Source: Marinoscillum sp. 108 (GTDB taxonomy: Bacteria > Bacteroidota > Bacteroidia > Cytophagales > Cyclobacteriaceae). From it: a stretch of 64,000 nucleotides of DNA. Positions 43,633-52,141 of this stretch are shown here, piece after piece. The DNA lies in assembly GCF_902506655.1 (NCBI RefSeq), contig NZ_LR734808.1, positions 2,170,001-2,234,000 on the forward strand. The letters are read 5' to 3'. Position numbers and translations under genes: made by a program. The notes under the pieces are model-generated. The model saw nothing but the letters and a program-made list of their open reading frames with translations. It ran no database searches and was not told the origin of the DNA. Position 1 is the stretch's first letter, and every line of letters begins with the position of its first letter.

Positions 43633-43683
43633 CATAACATGGCATCAGTAGCTTCTCTAACTATTCAGAAGTCTCTTCGGTCG

Positions 43684-44883
43684 TTACATAAAAAAACTCC
43701 CGGCCAAGCCCGCGCTCAATATTACATAGATAAGGTTCATCTTATACCTGATCAGGCACAGAGAACCCACAAGGAAAATAGCGATTGGAACCACATCTAC
43801 TTCCAGGCCCATTCCGATCTTCACACAAGCATTGAAGATCATCCCGATGGTGACCGCATAGACCCCTTTCATAGCGGATTTAAATAGTATGGAATCCGAA
43901 TGACGCAATATCATCTGTGAACCCGCCACCATCAGAATACCAGAGGGCAAAAACATCGCAGCTGTGGCTACCAAGGCCCCAGTAATCCCCATCACTTTGT
44001 AGCCAATAAAAACCGAGCTAATCATGATGGGCCCCGGACTCACCTGTCCAAGAGCAATGCCATCAATAAATTCCGCATTGCTTAACCATCCCAGTGACTC
44101 TACCACTACCTCCTGCATCATAGGGATAAACACATACCCGCCACCGAACAGACTCAGACTCATGGCACTGAAAACCGAGATCAGCTGGAGAACCATACTC
44201 TTCTCACCAAAGAGCGCTAAAGCCAGTAGCACCCCGGCTACAGCAACCAAGGCCAGAGCCACTACCTGTACATCTTTTCCATTGAATCGTGAGACCGGTA
44301 TTTCATTCAAATCATTAGAACCCTGAACCTCATGCCGAAAAAATAAGTAGCCCAGAATGGCTCCTCCTGCCACGAGTACAATGATGGTTTTGAAACCGGT
44401 AAAGGTCAACAAAGTCGCAATAGAAATCAGTAGTAATAGCACCTGCACCCTGTGTCTGATGTGCGATTTGGTCATTTTAATAGCCACGGATAGGATAATG
44501 GCACCGACCGCCGGCATGACTCCTTTAAAGATGGGTTCTACATTGAGGACATCTCCATATTCGAAATAGAGGTAGGTGAGTATGTAAACCAACACGAAAG
44601 CAGGTAAAATGATACCGGTAAAGGCAATGAGCATTCCCGCTTTTCCCCTCAGCTTATAACCAACGTATATCACGATATTGACAGCCAGAGGGCCAGGAAA
44701 AATAGAAGCTAGTGCCACTGCATCCATAATCACTTCATCTTTCAACACCCGCCTGCGGTCTACCAGCTCATCACGTAAAATGGAAACCAGTGCCATATAT
44801 CCACCAAACGATATACTCCCCACTTTTAGAACGGAAATCAATAGCTGCCACAGGCTTATTCGTCTTTCTGAGAGTTGGTTCAA
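43684..44883 (-). CDS. chrA: Chromate/oxyanion transporter of the CHR (ChrA) superfamily
   Basis: 399 residues with about 11-12 helices in two homologous halves: N-terminal FGGYMALVSILRDELVDRR ... SIFPGPLAVNIVIYVGY and C-terminal SLFGGGYVFIPMMQEVVVESLGWL ... QVSPGPIMISSVFIGY. These duplicated FGG and PGP motifs define the long-chain CHR family. The start is a TTG at 44883, since no ATG lies before residue 30 and a stop lies seven codons upstream. Known members expel chromate; sulfate, a structural analogue, is often discussed as related substrate. It lies 10 bases after the sulfotransferase gene, so it is co-transcribed with sulfur-transfer genes at the tail of the SusCD operon, which hints at sulfate or another oxyanion (inference). 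Confidence 0.88.
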   Translation of the reverse strand: MNQLSERRISLWQLLISVLKVGSISFGGYMALVSILRDELVDRRRVLKDEVIMDAVALASIFPGPLAVNIVIYVGYKLRGKAGMLIAFTGIILPAFVLVYILTYLYFEYGDVLNVEPIFKGVMPAVGAIILSVAIKMTKSHIRHRVQVLLLLISIATLLTFTGFKTIIVLVAGGAILGYLFFRHEVQGSNDLNEIPVSRFNGKDVQVVALALVAVAGVLLALALFGEKSMVLQLISVFSAMSLSLFGGGYVFIPMMQEVVVESLGWLSNAEFIDGIALGQVSPGPIMISSVFIGYKVMGITGALVATAAMFLPSGILMVAGSQMILRHSDSILFKSAMKGVYAVTIGMIFNACVKIGMGLEVDVVPIAIFLVGSLCLIRYKMNLIYVILSAGLAGSFFM

Positions 44884-44893
44884 AGGAGCTTGG

Positions 44894-45934
44894 TTAATCA
44901 GTTAGAGGGACCGGCTCAAAAGCCAATTTGATCCGTGAGAGGAGTTGCTCCTGTGGCATTCTTTTAGCTCTATCGAGTGGATCCGAGTGCTCCACTGCCC
45001 GTTTCTTCAGAAACTCATTCTCCCGATCGAAGTTGATCAAATCAACTTCTGAAAAAGTAACCGCTCTGGCTGTGTCACCATAATGAAGTGGATACCCTAG
45101 TCGGTCAAGTGTAGTACCAGCCACTGCCTCAAAAATAAGGACGTCTTCCCTGGGCAACTCCTTTAAGTATTTGCACATATTGCCACGAAGCACAGGTTTG
45201 GTGACATTTTGCCACATTTTGCCCGACAAAGCAGTTTCCTGCGAATCTCTTGACAAGAAGTAGTCAAGGGCCTGTGGCTTAAATTGGATCTGCAAAAAGG
45301 CACAAATTCTGGAGAGTTGCGCTTCAGGATTGGTGATGAGATCTTCATAAGCTACCCTGATCACCCGCTCAGACCCCAGCTTCTCTCCTATGGCGAGCGC
45401 CTGGTCCTGATCACGTTTCCAGCTTTTCGCCTGGTGATAAGTATGTTTTTCACCCACCATGATTTTTTTAAATGATAAAGCTACATCACGACCATCGCGA
45501 TAAAGGTGGATATAATACGGTTTGATTCCGTGGCTGTGCAGTTCCTCAGCGAAATGAACATTCGTCAGACTTTTACAGCACCAGAACCTGCTTCCCTTGG
45601 AAGATGCATATCTTGCATAGATGTGTTCGAAAAGGGAATATATGTTTCTGGAATGCTGAAGCTGGTCAAAGATAAGATCCCGATCAAGAGACAAATCATT
45701 CCACTTTACCGGATTTAACTCTACAAACTTGCATACATCGTTGATCAGATTTTGAAAATTGACATTGATGGAAAGGTCTCCATATCGATCCATCAATGGC
45801 ACAAAGGTCTTCAATATATGCGGAGGATGCGGTGCAGTGATCTCCGTGAGCTGATTGAGCATAAGCCTGAGTAGGTTGGACCCAGATCTTTGTGTTCCAA
45901 TCAGTTGAATAGGTATTATTTTGTCTTTAGTCAT
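44894..45934 (-). CDS. P-loop (PAPS-type) sulfotransferase family protein
   Basis: 346 residues, no signal peptide, so cytoplasmic. The 5'-phosphosulfate loop is clear as QLIGTQRSGSNLLRLML (residues 10-26), and the 3'-phosphate site as YIHLYRDGRDVALSFKK near 140, both hallmarks of the Sulfotransfer family. A conserved NPEAQLSRICAFL segment follows. These enzymes move sulfate from PAPS to a hydroxyl or amine of a glycan, lipid or metabolite; the acceptor is unknown. The ATG overlaps the stop of the arylsulfotransferase-like gene (ATGA). No PAPS synthesis gene is in the window. Sulfotransferases are rare in SusCD operons. Confidence 0.85.
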   Translation of the reverse strand: MTKDKIIPIQLIGTQRSGSNLLRLMLNQLTEITAPHPPHILKTFVPLMDRYGDLSINVNFQNLINDVCKFVELNPVKWNDLSLDRDLIFDQLQHSRNIYSLFEHIYARYASSKGSRFWCCKSLTNVHFAEELHSHGIKPYYIHLYRDGRDVALSFKKIMVGEKHTYHQAKSWKRDQDQALAIGEKLGSERVIRVAYEDLITNPEAQLSRICAFLQIQFKPQALDYFLSRDSQETALSGKMWQNVTKPVLRGNMCKYLKELPREDVLIFEAVAGTTLDRLGYPLHYGDTARAVTFSEVDLINFDRENEFLKKRAVEHSDPLDRAKRMPQEQLLSRIKLAFEPVPLTD

Positions 45935-47418
45935 TCTTCAATAAATTTATTCACATAAGCTTTTGAATGGTTCAAATCCGGAATATACTGTGCCCGATAA
46001 GACGGATACTCCAGTAGCAGACTCCCCAGATTCTCTCCTTTCGAATTAACAAAAGAGAGGATATTCTTGGTGGAGCTATTGAAAAGTACAAGTTCATCTG
46101 AAATTCTCCCGGCACTGCCTTGAGACTCTGTCATATACACCTCTGGGAACACTACTTCTCCCACAACATCTACCTTTCGGGTCTCCTCGTCTATGTGGAG
46201 TGTGAGCATTCTGGAAACCGGCTTTGATCTGGCTGGGTAGTCGGGATTTGCGTTTCTTACCCCGGGTTGAGCATGCCTGTTTCCATTGTCCAGAATCACA
46301 AGGTAACCCTCCGTATCAAAATGAATATTGTGCTGACCATTGAACAGGAAATCTTCAGGAAGGAACAAATCTTCACTTCCTCTGCCCAACCTCCAAATGA
46401 GCGCGCCGGTTACTCCATCTATTTTCCAAATCTGGCTACAGTTTCGAAAGGAGATGAGGTAGTTCCCGAGGGTGTCTTTCACCAGGGCGTTCGCATGTAA
46501 CCAATCTCCGCGTTCATTCAAAATATTGGCATAGTCAAGTGGGGAAAATACGTCGAAAACGGACCACTCCCATACCTTTTCATTTTTGACAGGATCATAA
46601 ATAAGAATACCATCACCACGAACTATGTCTTGCTTCCCTCCTCCTACTGAAGAGAGGTCCACAACCTCCTGCTCATAAGTCAGACTCATGATATTCCCAT
46701 TCTCATCGAAATCAATCTCATGATGAACTGTCTTATTAAAAGCCCCTTCACCTTTCTCTACCTCAAACAGCACATTTCCATCCAAGCCTACCTCTGCGAT
46801 GTGATTGCCCGAAGAAAAACGGAGCGTATCGTCACTCAGGATAGACAAGAAAGTATTCTTCCAGGTGTATTTGGAAACCTTCACATTCATTGGTGCTTTC
46901 TGATACCACACCAGTTCGCCGGTATCGTCGATCATCAGGAGGTACCCCTGATCCTTTCTGGCCTGAAAAGCCACATACCCAGAAAAGGATACCTGCTTCA
47001 TGCTATCTGGTTTTGGGAAATACGGAACCCAGGGGGAGAGGAGGTTGGTAGTGAACTCGTAGGTGCTGCTCAGTGTCTTGCAAAGCTCATCTTGCACCAC
47101 CACCTGGAATTCATAAGTGGTAGCAGGCTTAAGAACCACCAACACGAGGTGATGAAGGGTGTCTGCTGAGGATAGGTCTGAGTAGTACTTCTTGTCATTA
47201 CATTCCAAACGAGAATCGCACTTTTCCCAATAGGTCACGTAGACATCTTTGCCTGGATTGGTCTGCACATCTATTCCGACACGGAGAGAATTATCCGGTC
47301 GTTGATATATTTCTATAGTGCCAATCTCATGAGGTATAAAGCACACCCCTTCCTCACCTCTTCGGGCGCAGGCAAGTATCAACAGGGCTAAAGCGAAAAT
47401 ATATAGTCTACTGAGCAT
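45931..47418 (-). CDS. Arylsulfotransferase (ASST)-like lipoprotein
   Basis: 495 residues. The N-terminus (FALALLILACARRGEE) is a lipoprotein signal with Cys 17, so the protein is exported and lipid anchored. An Fn3-like region (residues 25-130) is followed by a beta-propeller with VHHEIDFDENGN, WLHANALV, IWRLGRGSEDLFLPEDFLFNGQHNIHF and LVILDNGN. These match the ASST family, in which His residues carry the sulfate in a ping-pong transfer between phenols, independent of PAPS. Whether the catalytic His is kept needs alignment. It lies 40 bases after SusD with a hairpin between, and four bases overlap the next sulfotransferase. Confidence 0.78.
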   Translation of the reverse strand: MLSRLYIFALALLILACARRGEEGVCFIPHEIGTIEIYQRPDNSLRVGIDVQTNPGKDVYVTYWEKCDSRLECNDKKYYSDLSSADTLHHLVLVVLKPATTYEFQVVVQDELCKTLSSTYEFTTNLLSPWVPYFPKPDSMKQVSFSGYVAFQARKDQGYLLMIDDTGELVWYQKAPMNVKVSKYTWKNTFLSILSDDTLRFSSGNHIAEVGLDGNVLFEVEKGEGAFNKTVHHEIDFDENGNIMSLTYEQEVVDLSSVGGGKQDIVRGDGILIYDPVKNEKVWEWSVFDVFSPLDYANILNERGDWLHANALVKDTLGNYLISFRNCSQIWKIDGVTGALIWRLGRGSEDLFLPEDFLFNGQHNIHFDTEGYLVILDNGNRHAQPGVRNANPDYPARSKPVSRMLTLHIDEETRKVDVVGEVVFPEVYMTESQGSAGRISDELVLFNSSTKNILSFVNSKGENLGSLLLEYPSYRAQYIPDLNHSKAYVNKFIEE

Positions 47419-47429
47419 GGTACAGCAGA

Positions 47430-47446
47430 AGCCCCTTGTCGGGGCT
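47430..47446 (-). promoter_or_regulatory. Intercistronic hairpin after the SusD-like gene
   Basis: AGCCCC / GGGGCT, a perfect 6-bp GC-rich stem with a 5-base loop, in the 40-base gap between the SusD-like gene and the ASST-like gene. No T-run follows on the coding strand, so it may protect upstream mRNA or lower downstream expression instead of ending transcription. Confidence 0.4.
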
Positions 47447-47458
47447 CCTTGTTTTGGT

Positions 47459-48934
47459 TTATTTATTTAGCGGGTTGGGTTCCATATTAGGGTTGAGGTC
47501 CAACTCCTGTCGTGGAATTGGGTACACCCGATAGTCCTGTGTGACGGTCACGGGATTGGGATAATTCTGATCCACCAGATATTGGGTCATGGTACTTTCG
47601 AACACTCCATGTCGAATGAGGTCATCCTTGCGATGGCCTTCTCCGACCAACTCGAGCGCTCTTTCATTCAAAATGGCCGTTCGGAATGCTCCCTGATCAA
47701 ACCCAGTGGGCAAGCCCTCCAATCCTGCTCGATTTCGCACTGCATTGATCGCATTGTAGGCAACTCCCGTGGGGCCATTCAACTCATTTTCTACCTCAGC
47801 CTTCATCAGCAGTATATCCGCATATCTGAACACCGGCTGGTTAAGGGCCGAAGATGCGTAATTGGCCCATATGCTATTAGGTGCAGTGACATCCCGGCGA
47901 AATCCACTGTATTTGGTGAGGAGAGCAAAGCCTTTCCAATCTGCGGCAGTGCCATAATCCCGAACATAAGCGTAGTAAGCTCCTGACAAGTCATTCTCTA
48001 TCACATCATTTCTTGCATCTGAGGGGTCTAGCATGTTGTAGATTTGGAGGGGGACACCCGTCTCTGACCATCCGGTATCATAGCCCCAAGGGGTAAAAAA
48101 CTTGATATGGTGATTGGACTTATTGTACTCCGCACCCAGGGACATCACTACAAAAATAAACTCATTGTCTTTTCTGTTTGATTCGTAAAAAAGCGCTCCA
48201 TACTGCCCCTCAAACAAATCGTAAACTCCAAGATCGATCACCTGATCAATGTACCCTTCTGCGGAAGACCATTCCTTTTGACGAAACGCAATCTTAGCCA
48301 ACAGGGTAAGGGCAGCACCACGAGTGGCCTTGCCCACACCATCCTGTACCGGAGGCAAATCCTCTGCTGCAGTTTCCAGGTCAGAGATGAGTTGTGCATA
48401 GACTTCTCCTTCGGGTGTGCGGCTTGGAAGCTCATTTGGATCACTGGTAGCTCCCAGCCTAAGTGGTACCGCACCAAACAGCCCTGTCAGATCAAAGTAT
48501 GCAAGTGAACGAAGGAAAAGCGCTTCACCCATTAATGCTGCTTTGGCATCCGCCGAGGCAAAGCTGGACTCATCCATCCCCTCTATGAGTTCCAGTGCTG
48601 TATTGGCTCGATTGATCAACACATAGGCCGATGACCAAACCATGTCGGCATGGCTCTCGGTCCAGTGATATTGCTCCAGATTAGAGGTTCGGCCTTCCAC
48701 CATCACATCGGTAATCCCATCATTAAGCTTGACCATCTGACCCGATCCGTAATAAAACCAACCTCCGGTCAGCATCTGGTTATAGATACCATCCACCAGG
48801 GCTCTCGCGTCAGACTCTGATACCAGCGTACTGGCACTCAGGCTGCCCTTGAGCTCTTCTGTAAGGTCATTTTCGCATGACAAGCAGGTCAAAGCGAGCA
48901 ATATTGATAGTATTTTAATTCTTAAGTATTTCAT
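47459..48934 (-). CDS. SusD/RagB-like outer-membrane glycan-binding lipoprotein
   Basis: 491 residues from the ATG at 48934; the frame opens at a GTG three codons earlier. Lipobox LLALTCLSC. The helical SusD core is seen in the TPR-like stretch and in the C-terminal FRYADILLMKAEVENELNG ... YNAINAVRNRAGL ... ILNERALELVGEGHRKDDLIRHG, with the usual ending YPIPRQELDLNPNMEPNP. It forms the lid of the SusC-like transporter and binds the glycan at the cell surface. It follows SusC by 13 bases. Confidence 0.93.
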   Translation of the reverse strand: MKYLRIKILSILLALTCLSCENDLTEELKGSLSASTLVSESDARALVDGIYNQMLTGGWFYYGSGQMVKLNDGITDVMVEGRTSNLEQYHWTESHADMVWSSAYVLINRANTALELIEGMDESSFASADAKAALMGEALFLRSLAYFDLTGLFGAVPLRLGATSDPNELPSRTPEGEVYAQLISDLETAAEDLPPVQDGVGKATRGAALTLLAKIAFRQKEWSSAEGYIDQVIDLGVYDLFEGQYGALFYESNRKDNEFIFVVMSLGAEYNKSNHHIKFFTPWGYDTGWSETGVPLQIYNMLDPSDARNDVIENDLSGAYYAYVRDYGTAADWKGFALLTKYSGFRRDVTAPNSIWANYASSALNQPVFRYADILLMKAEVENELNGPTGVAYNAINAVRNRAGLEGLPTGFDQGAFRTAILNERALELVGEGHRKDDLIRHGVFESTMTQYLVDQNYPNPVTVTQDYRVYPIPRQELDLNPNMEPNPLNK

Positions 48935-48947
48935 GATTGACACGATT

Positions 48948-51900
48948 TTAAAATTTCACTTTTACCCCTACTGCATAAGACTTCTGGAGCGGGTATGAAT
49001 ATAGATCCACCCCTGAACCAATGTTCAAATTGGTGGTGGCGTTTACCCTGGAACTCACTTCAGGATCAAAACCCGAGTAGTTAGTCCAGGTATATAGGTT
49101 AGAGGCAGAGGCGTATAGGCGAAGGTTTTGCACAAATTTCAATCCCATTTTATTGACCGGAAGATCATAAGAGAGAGAGATGTTTTTCAATCGAATAAAG
49201 CTTGCATCTTCCACCAGATCATCATTGACCCAGAACTGACCTGAGTGATTTCTAAATGGTCTGGTACCATCGGGTGTCTCAGGGGTCCAGCGCTCCAAAG
49301 CTGATTCCAGGCGGTTGGTTCTGTAGCCTATCTCTCTGTTGACATTGAGTACATCGGCATCAAATACACCACTGAAGAAAAAGGACAGCTGGAAGGATTT
49401 GTAGCTGATGGTATTGGTGAGTCCGGCCAGATATTTTGGAAAACCATGGCCCAGAATGGTTCTGTCGGCGGATGTGATGGCACTGTCTCCATCTATGTCA
49501 TGATACAAGGCATCACCAGGAACCGCCGATGGTTGTAAATCGTCAGTTTCTCCTTCTTGCAACACTCCTCTCACTTTATAGCCATAGAATGAATTCACGG
49601 GAATGCCTTTTTGAATAATGGTGTAGGGTGCCCGATCCAACTGACCGATTGGCTTCAATTCAGCTCCTTCCAGAAACTCTGATCCTTCAGGAAGCAGTAC
49701 TTCTTTGATTTCGTTGCTATTGAAAGAAACGTTGATGTCTGTCACCCAGCTAAAGTTTTTGGAGGTCACGTTGTTGCTGGAGAGTAGTATTTCGACCCCA
49801 GAGTTTTGAATACGCCCAACATTGGTAATAATGGATCCAAACCCCAGTGAGGGGGGCAACGACTTGGTGACAATGAGCTTGTCGGTGTTTTTTACATAGT
49901 AATCAAACTCAAGAACAATACGATCTTTGAACAAGCCGATATCCGTACCAAGATCCATCTGAGTAGTCTCTTCCCACTGGAGGTTATCATTGCCCAAAAC
50001 ACTTGGCACTGTACCTATGGATTGATTATCGCCATCCAGGGTCACAGGAGCATTGGCCTGAAACTGAGTCTGTGCCAGGCCAACTCTAAACCTTTCAGAG
50101 CCTGTGATACCATAGCTGGCCCTTAGCTTCAGGTTGGATAACAGGGACTGACCGGACATAAAGGCTTCATTATGAACTTTCCATCCTACGGCAGCAGCCG
50201 GGAAATTTGCCCACTTATTGTTCGCCCCAAATTTAGATGATCCGTCTCGTCTAAAGGTAAGTGTCAGTAAGTAACGATCATCATAATCGTAAATGGCCCT
50301 GGACAAATAGGAAATCAATTTGCGCTCACTGGTTCCTGAAGATGGCGTAGTGGGAATGGCTCCCGCCTGCAGGGCATTCCATCCGAGGGTATTGGTGGTA
50401 AAATCCCGAGCTCCTGCTCTGAAACTCTCATAAATAACCTTTTGGTTGGTATAACCTGCCAGTAAATTCAAACCATGTTTACCGAGGCGCTTTTGATAGT
50501 TTATCGTCCCTTCAAACAACAAATCATAAGACTGGTTATTAGTAAGGGCAGCTTCTCCTGGCTGCAAAGTGCCTGCCACTATGTGGCTTTCCTGAGAGAG
50601 GTATCCATACTCTTTGCCATTAAACATGCGGCTGCCCCCCAGCGCTTTGACTTTCAGCCCCTCTAGTACTTCCAACTCCACAAATCCAGTAGAAAGGATG
50701 TAAGTCGACTTGGCCTCATTGTCTGATGCTTCTATCGTTTGTAGTGGACTAATGGGTCTGGTACCACCCAGTAGTTGGATTTCCGTTTCGGTGAGGTTAT
50801 CTAGTCTATTGGGGACGAATGGACGAGCATCAGCGAAAATATTTCTAAGAATATTTGTCTGAAGGTTGCTGGCATTGAATCCCAGAAAGTTGGTATTGGT
50901 GTACGTGATACCTGTGTTCAGACCAAAGGTCAACTTATCATCAAACATCCTTTGGTTTAAGTTGATCCGGGTATTGTATCTTGAAAACTCAGTGCTGGGC
51001 ACTACACCTTGCTGGTTGAAATATCCAGCAGAAAAATATACCCGAGAATTCTCCTTGCCAGAGCTTATTCCCAGCTGATGGTTGACCGTAGCTCCATCTC
51101 TAAAAGCTTCCTGGAGCCAATTGGTGCTTCCAAAATACTGCTCTAATGAATCTATTCTGGATGGTGAATACATCTCCATTGCACCATTTACACGCTGGAT
51201 GAGGTTATCATTTTCTGTAAACGCCCTGGTGCCTAGAAACTCGTAGGCATCCAGATTAGAAACCACCTGCTGACCGTACTCCGCATTGTAGTCGATATTG
51301 ACTGCACCGGATTTACCCTGCTTGGTGGTGATAATGATCACTCCATTGGCACCTCTAGTGCCATAAATAGCGGCGGCCGAAGCATCTTTGAGTACCTCTA
51401 TCGACTTGATATTGCTGGGATTGATGCTGTTATCCAGGTTATCCATAGGGAAGCCATCCACCACATATATTGGCTGATTGTCGTTTTGAATAGAGTTATT
51501 TCCGCGAACCCTGATGACGAAATTCCCACCTGGCTCTGCACTCTGAGTAGAAATCTGTATCCCGGTGGTACGGCCCTGCACCAGCTGCTCCACACTGGAA
51601 ATACTTCCCACATTGAAGTCTTCCTCACTCAATGATGACACAGCCCCTGTAAGATCCTTTTTCTGTTGGGTACCATAGCCGATGACCACCACTTCATCCA
51701 ACTCCTGTAAGTTTTCCTCCAGAGCAACGTCAATTACAGACCTGTAATTAACCTTAACCTCTCTGGTAATAAACCCCACATAGGAGAAAATCAGGGCAGC
51801 ATTGTCTGGTACCTGGAGTCGGTAATTACCATCTACATCAGTAATGGTCCCTGAACTGGCATCTTTCACCACCACACTCACCCCAGGAAGTCCCTCTCCT

Positions 51901-52076
51901 TTTGAGTCGGTTACTCGGCCAGATACCGAAATATCCAACACCTGAGCAGGTACCTTGATCTTCTCTCCCTCAACTGACGGTAATCCTTCAGCTAACCCTA
52001 TACCACACAGCAGGCACATGATGCAGGTCAGCACCATTTTGATGGGTATGACTATATTTTGTATTCTTCTTTTCAT
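48948..52076 (-). CDS. SusC/RagA-like TonB-dependent outer-membrane transporter
   Basis: 1042 residues. Signal peptide, then a carboxypeptidase-regulatory-like domain (VSGRVTDSKGEGLPGVSVVVKDASSGTITDVDGNY), a TonB-box-like stretch (LDEVVVIGYGTQ), the plug domain (VEQLVQGRTTGIQIS ... IRVRGNNSIQNDNQPIYVVDG ... AAIYGTRGANGVIIITTK) and a 22-strand barrel ending KSYAVGVKVKF. It imports oligosaccharides with TonB energy. Order on the strand is unclassified hydrolase-like gene (65-base gap), SusC, SusD, ASST-like, sulfotransferase, ChrA. No strong promoter was seen in the 65-base gap. Confidence 0.95.
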   Translation of the reverse strand: MKRRIQNIVIPIKMVLTCIMCLLCGIGLAEGLPSVEGEKIKVPAQVLDISVSGRVTDSKGEGLPGVSVVVKDASSGTITDVDGNYRLQVPDNAALIFSYVGFITREVKVNYRSVIDVALEENLQELDEVVVIGYGTQQKKDLTGAVSSLSEEDFNVGSISSVEQLVQGRTTGIQISTQSAEPGGNFVIRVRGNNSIQNDNQPIYVVDGFPMDNLDNSINPSNIKSIEVLKDASAAAIYGTRGANGVIIITTKQGKSGAVNIDYNAEYGQQVVSNLDAYEFLGTRAFTENDNLIQRVNGAMEMYSPSRIDSLEQYFGSTNWLQEAFRDGATVNHQLGISSGKENSRVYFSAGYFNQQGVVPSTEFSRYNTRINLNQRMFDDKLTFGLNTGITYTNTNFLGFNASNLQTNILRNIFADARPFVPNRLDNLTETEIQLLGGTRPISPLQTIEASDNEAKSTYILSTGFVELEVLEGLKVKALGGSRMFNGKEYGYLSQESHIVAGTLQPGEAALTNNQSYDLLFEGTINYQKRLGKHGLNLLAGYTNQKVIYESFRAGARDFTTNTLGWNALQAGAIPTTPSSGTSERKLISYLSRAIYDYDDRYLLTLTFRRDGSSKFGANNKWANFPAAAVGWKVHNEAFMSGQSLLSNLKLRASYGITGSERFRVGLAQTQFQANAPVTLDGDNQSIGTVPSVLGNDNLQWEETTQMDLGTDIGLFKDRIVLEFDYYVKNTDKLIVTKSLPPSLGFGSIITNVGRIQNSGVEILLSSNNVTSKNFSWVTDINVSFNSNEIKEVLLPEGSEFLEGAELKPIGQLDRAPYTIIQKGIPVNSFYGYKVRGVLQEGETDDLQPSAVPGDALYHDIDGDSAITSADRTILGHGFPKYLAGLTNTISYKSFQLSFFFSGVFDADVLNVNREIGYRTNRLESALERWTPETPDGTRPFRNHSGQFWVNDDLVEDASFIRLKNISLSYDLPVNKMGLKFVQNLRLYASASNLYTWTNYSGFDPEVSSRVNATTNLNIGSGVDLYSYPLQKSYAVGVKVKF

Positions 52077-52141
52077 GATTTCAATATTTTATCGACAATA
52101 GACTTTACCAGAGCTGGTTCTTAGTGAGTTCTGATTTTCCT

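Noticed and set aside
43684-44883. Reading the CHR-family gene as a plain chromate resistance determinant
   Set aside because: The family call holds, but its tight linkage to sulfotransferases makes a chromate-specific role no more likely than transport of another oxyanion; there is no chrB or other metal gene nearby.
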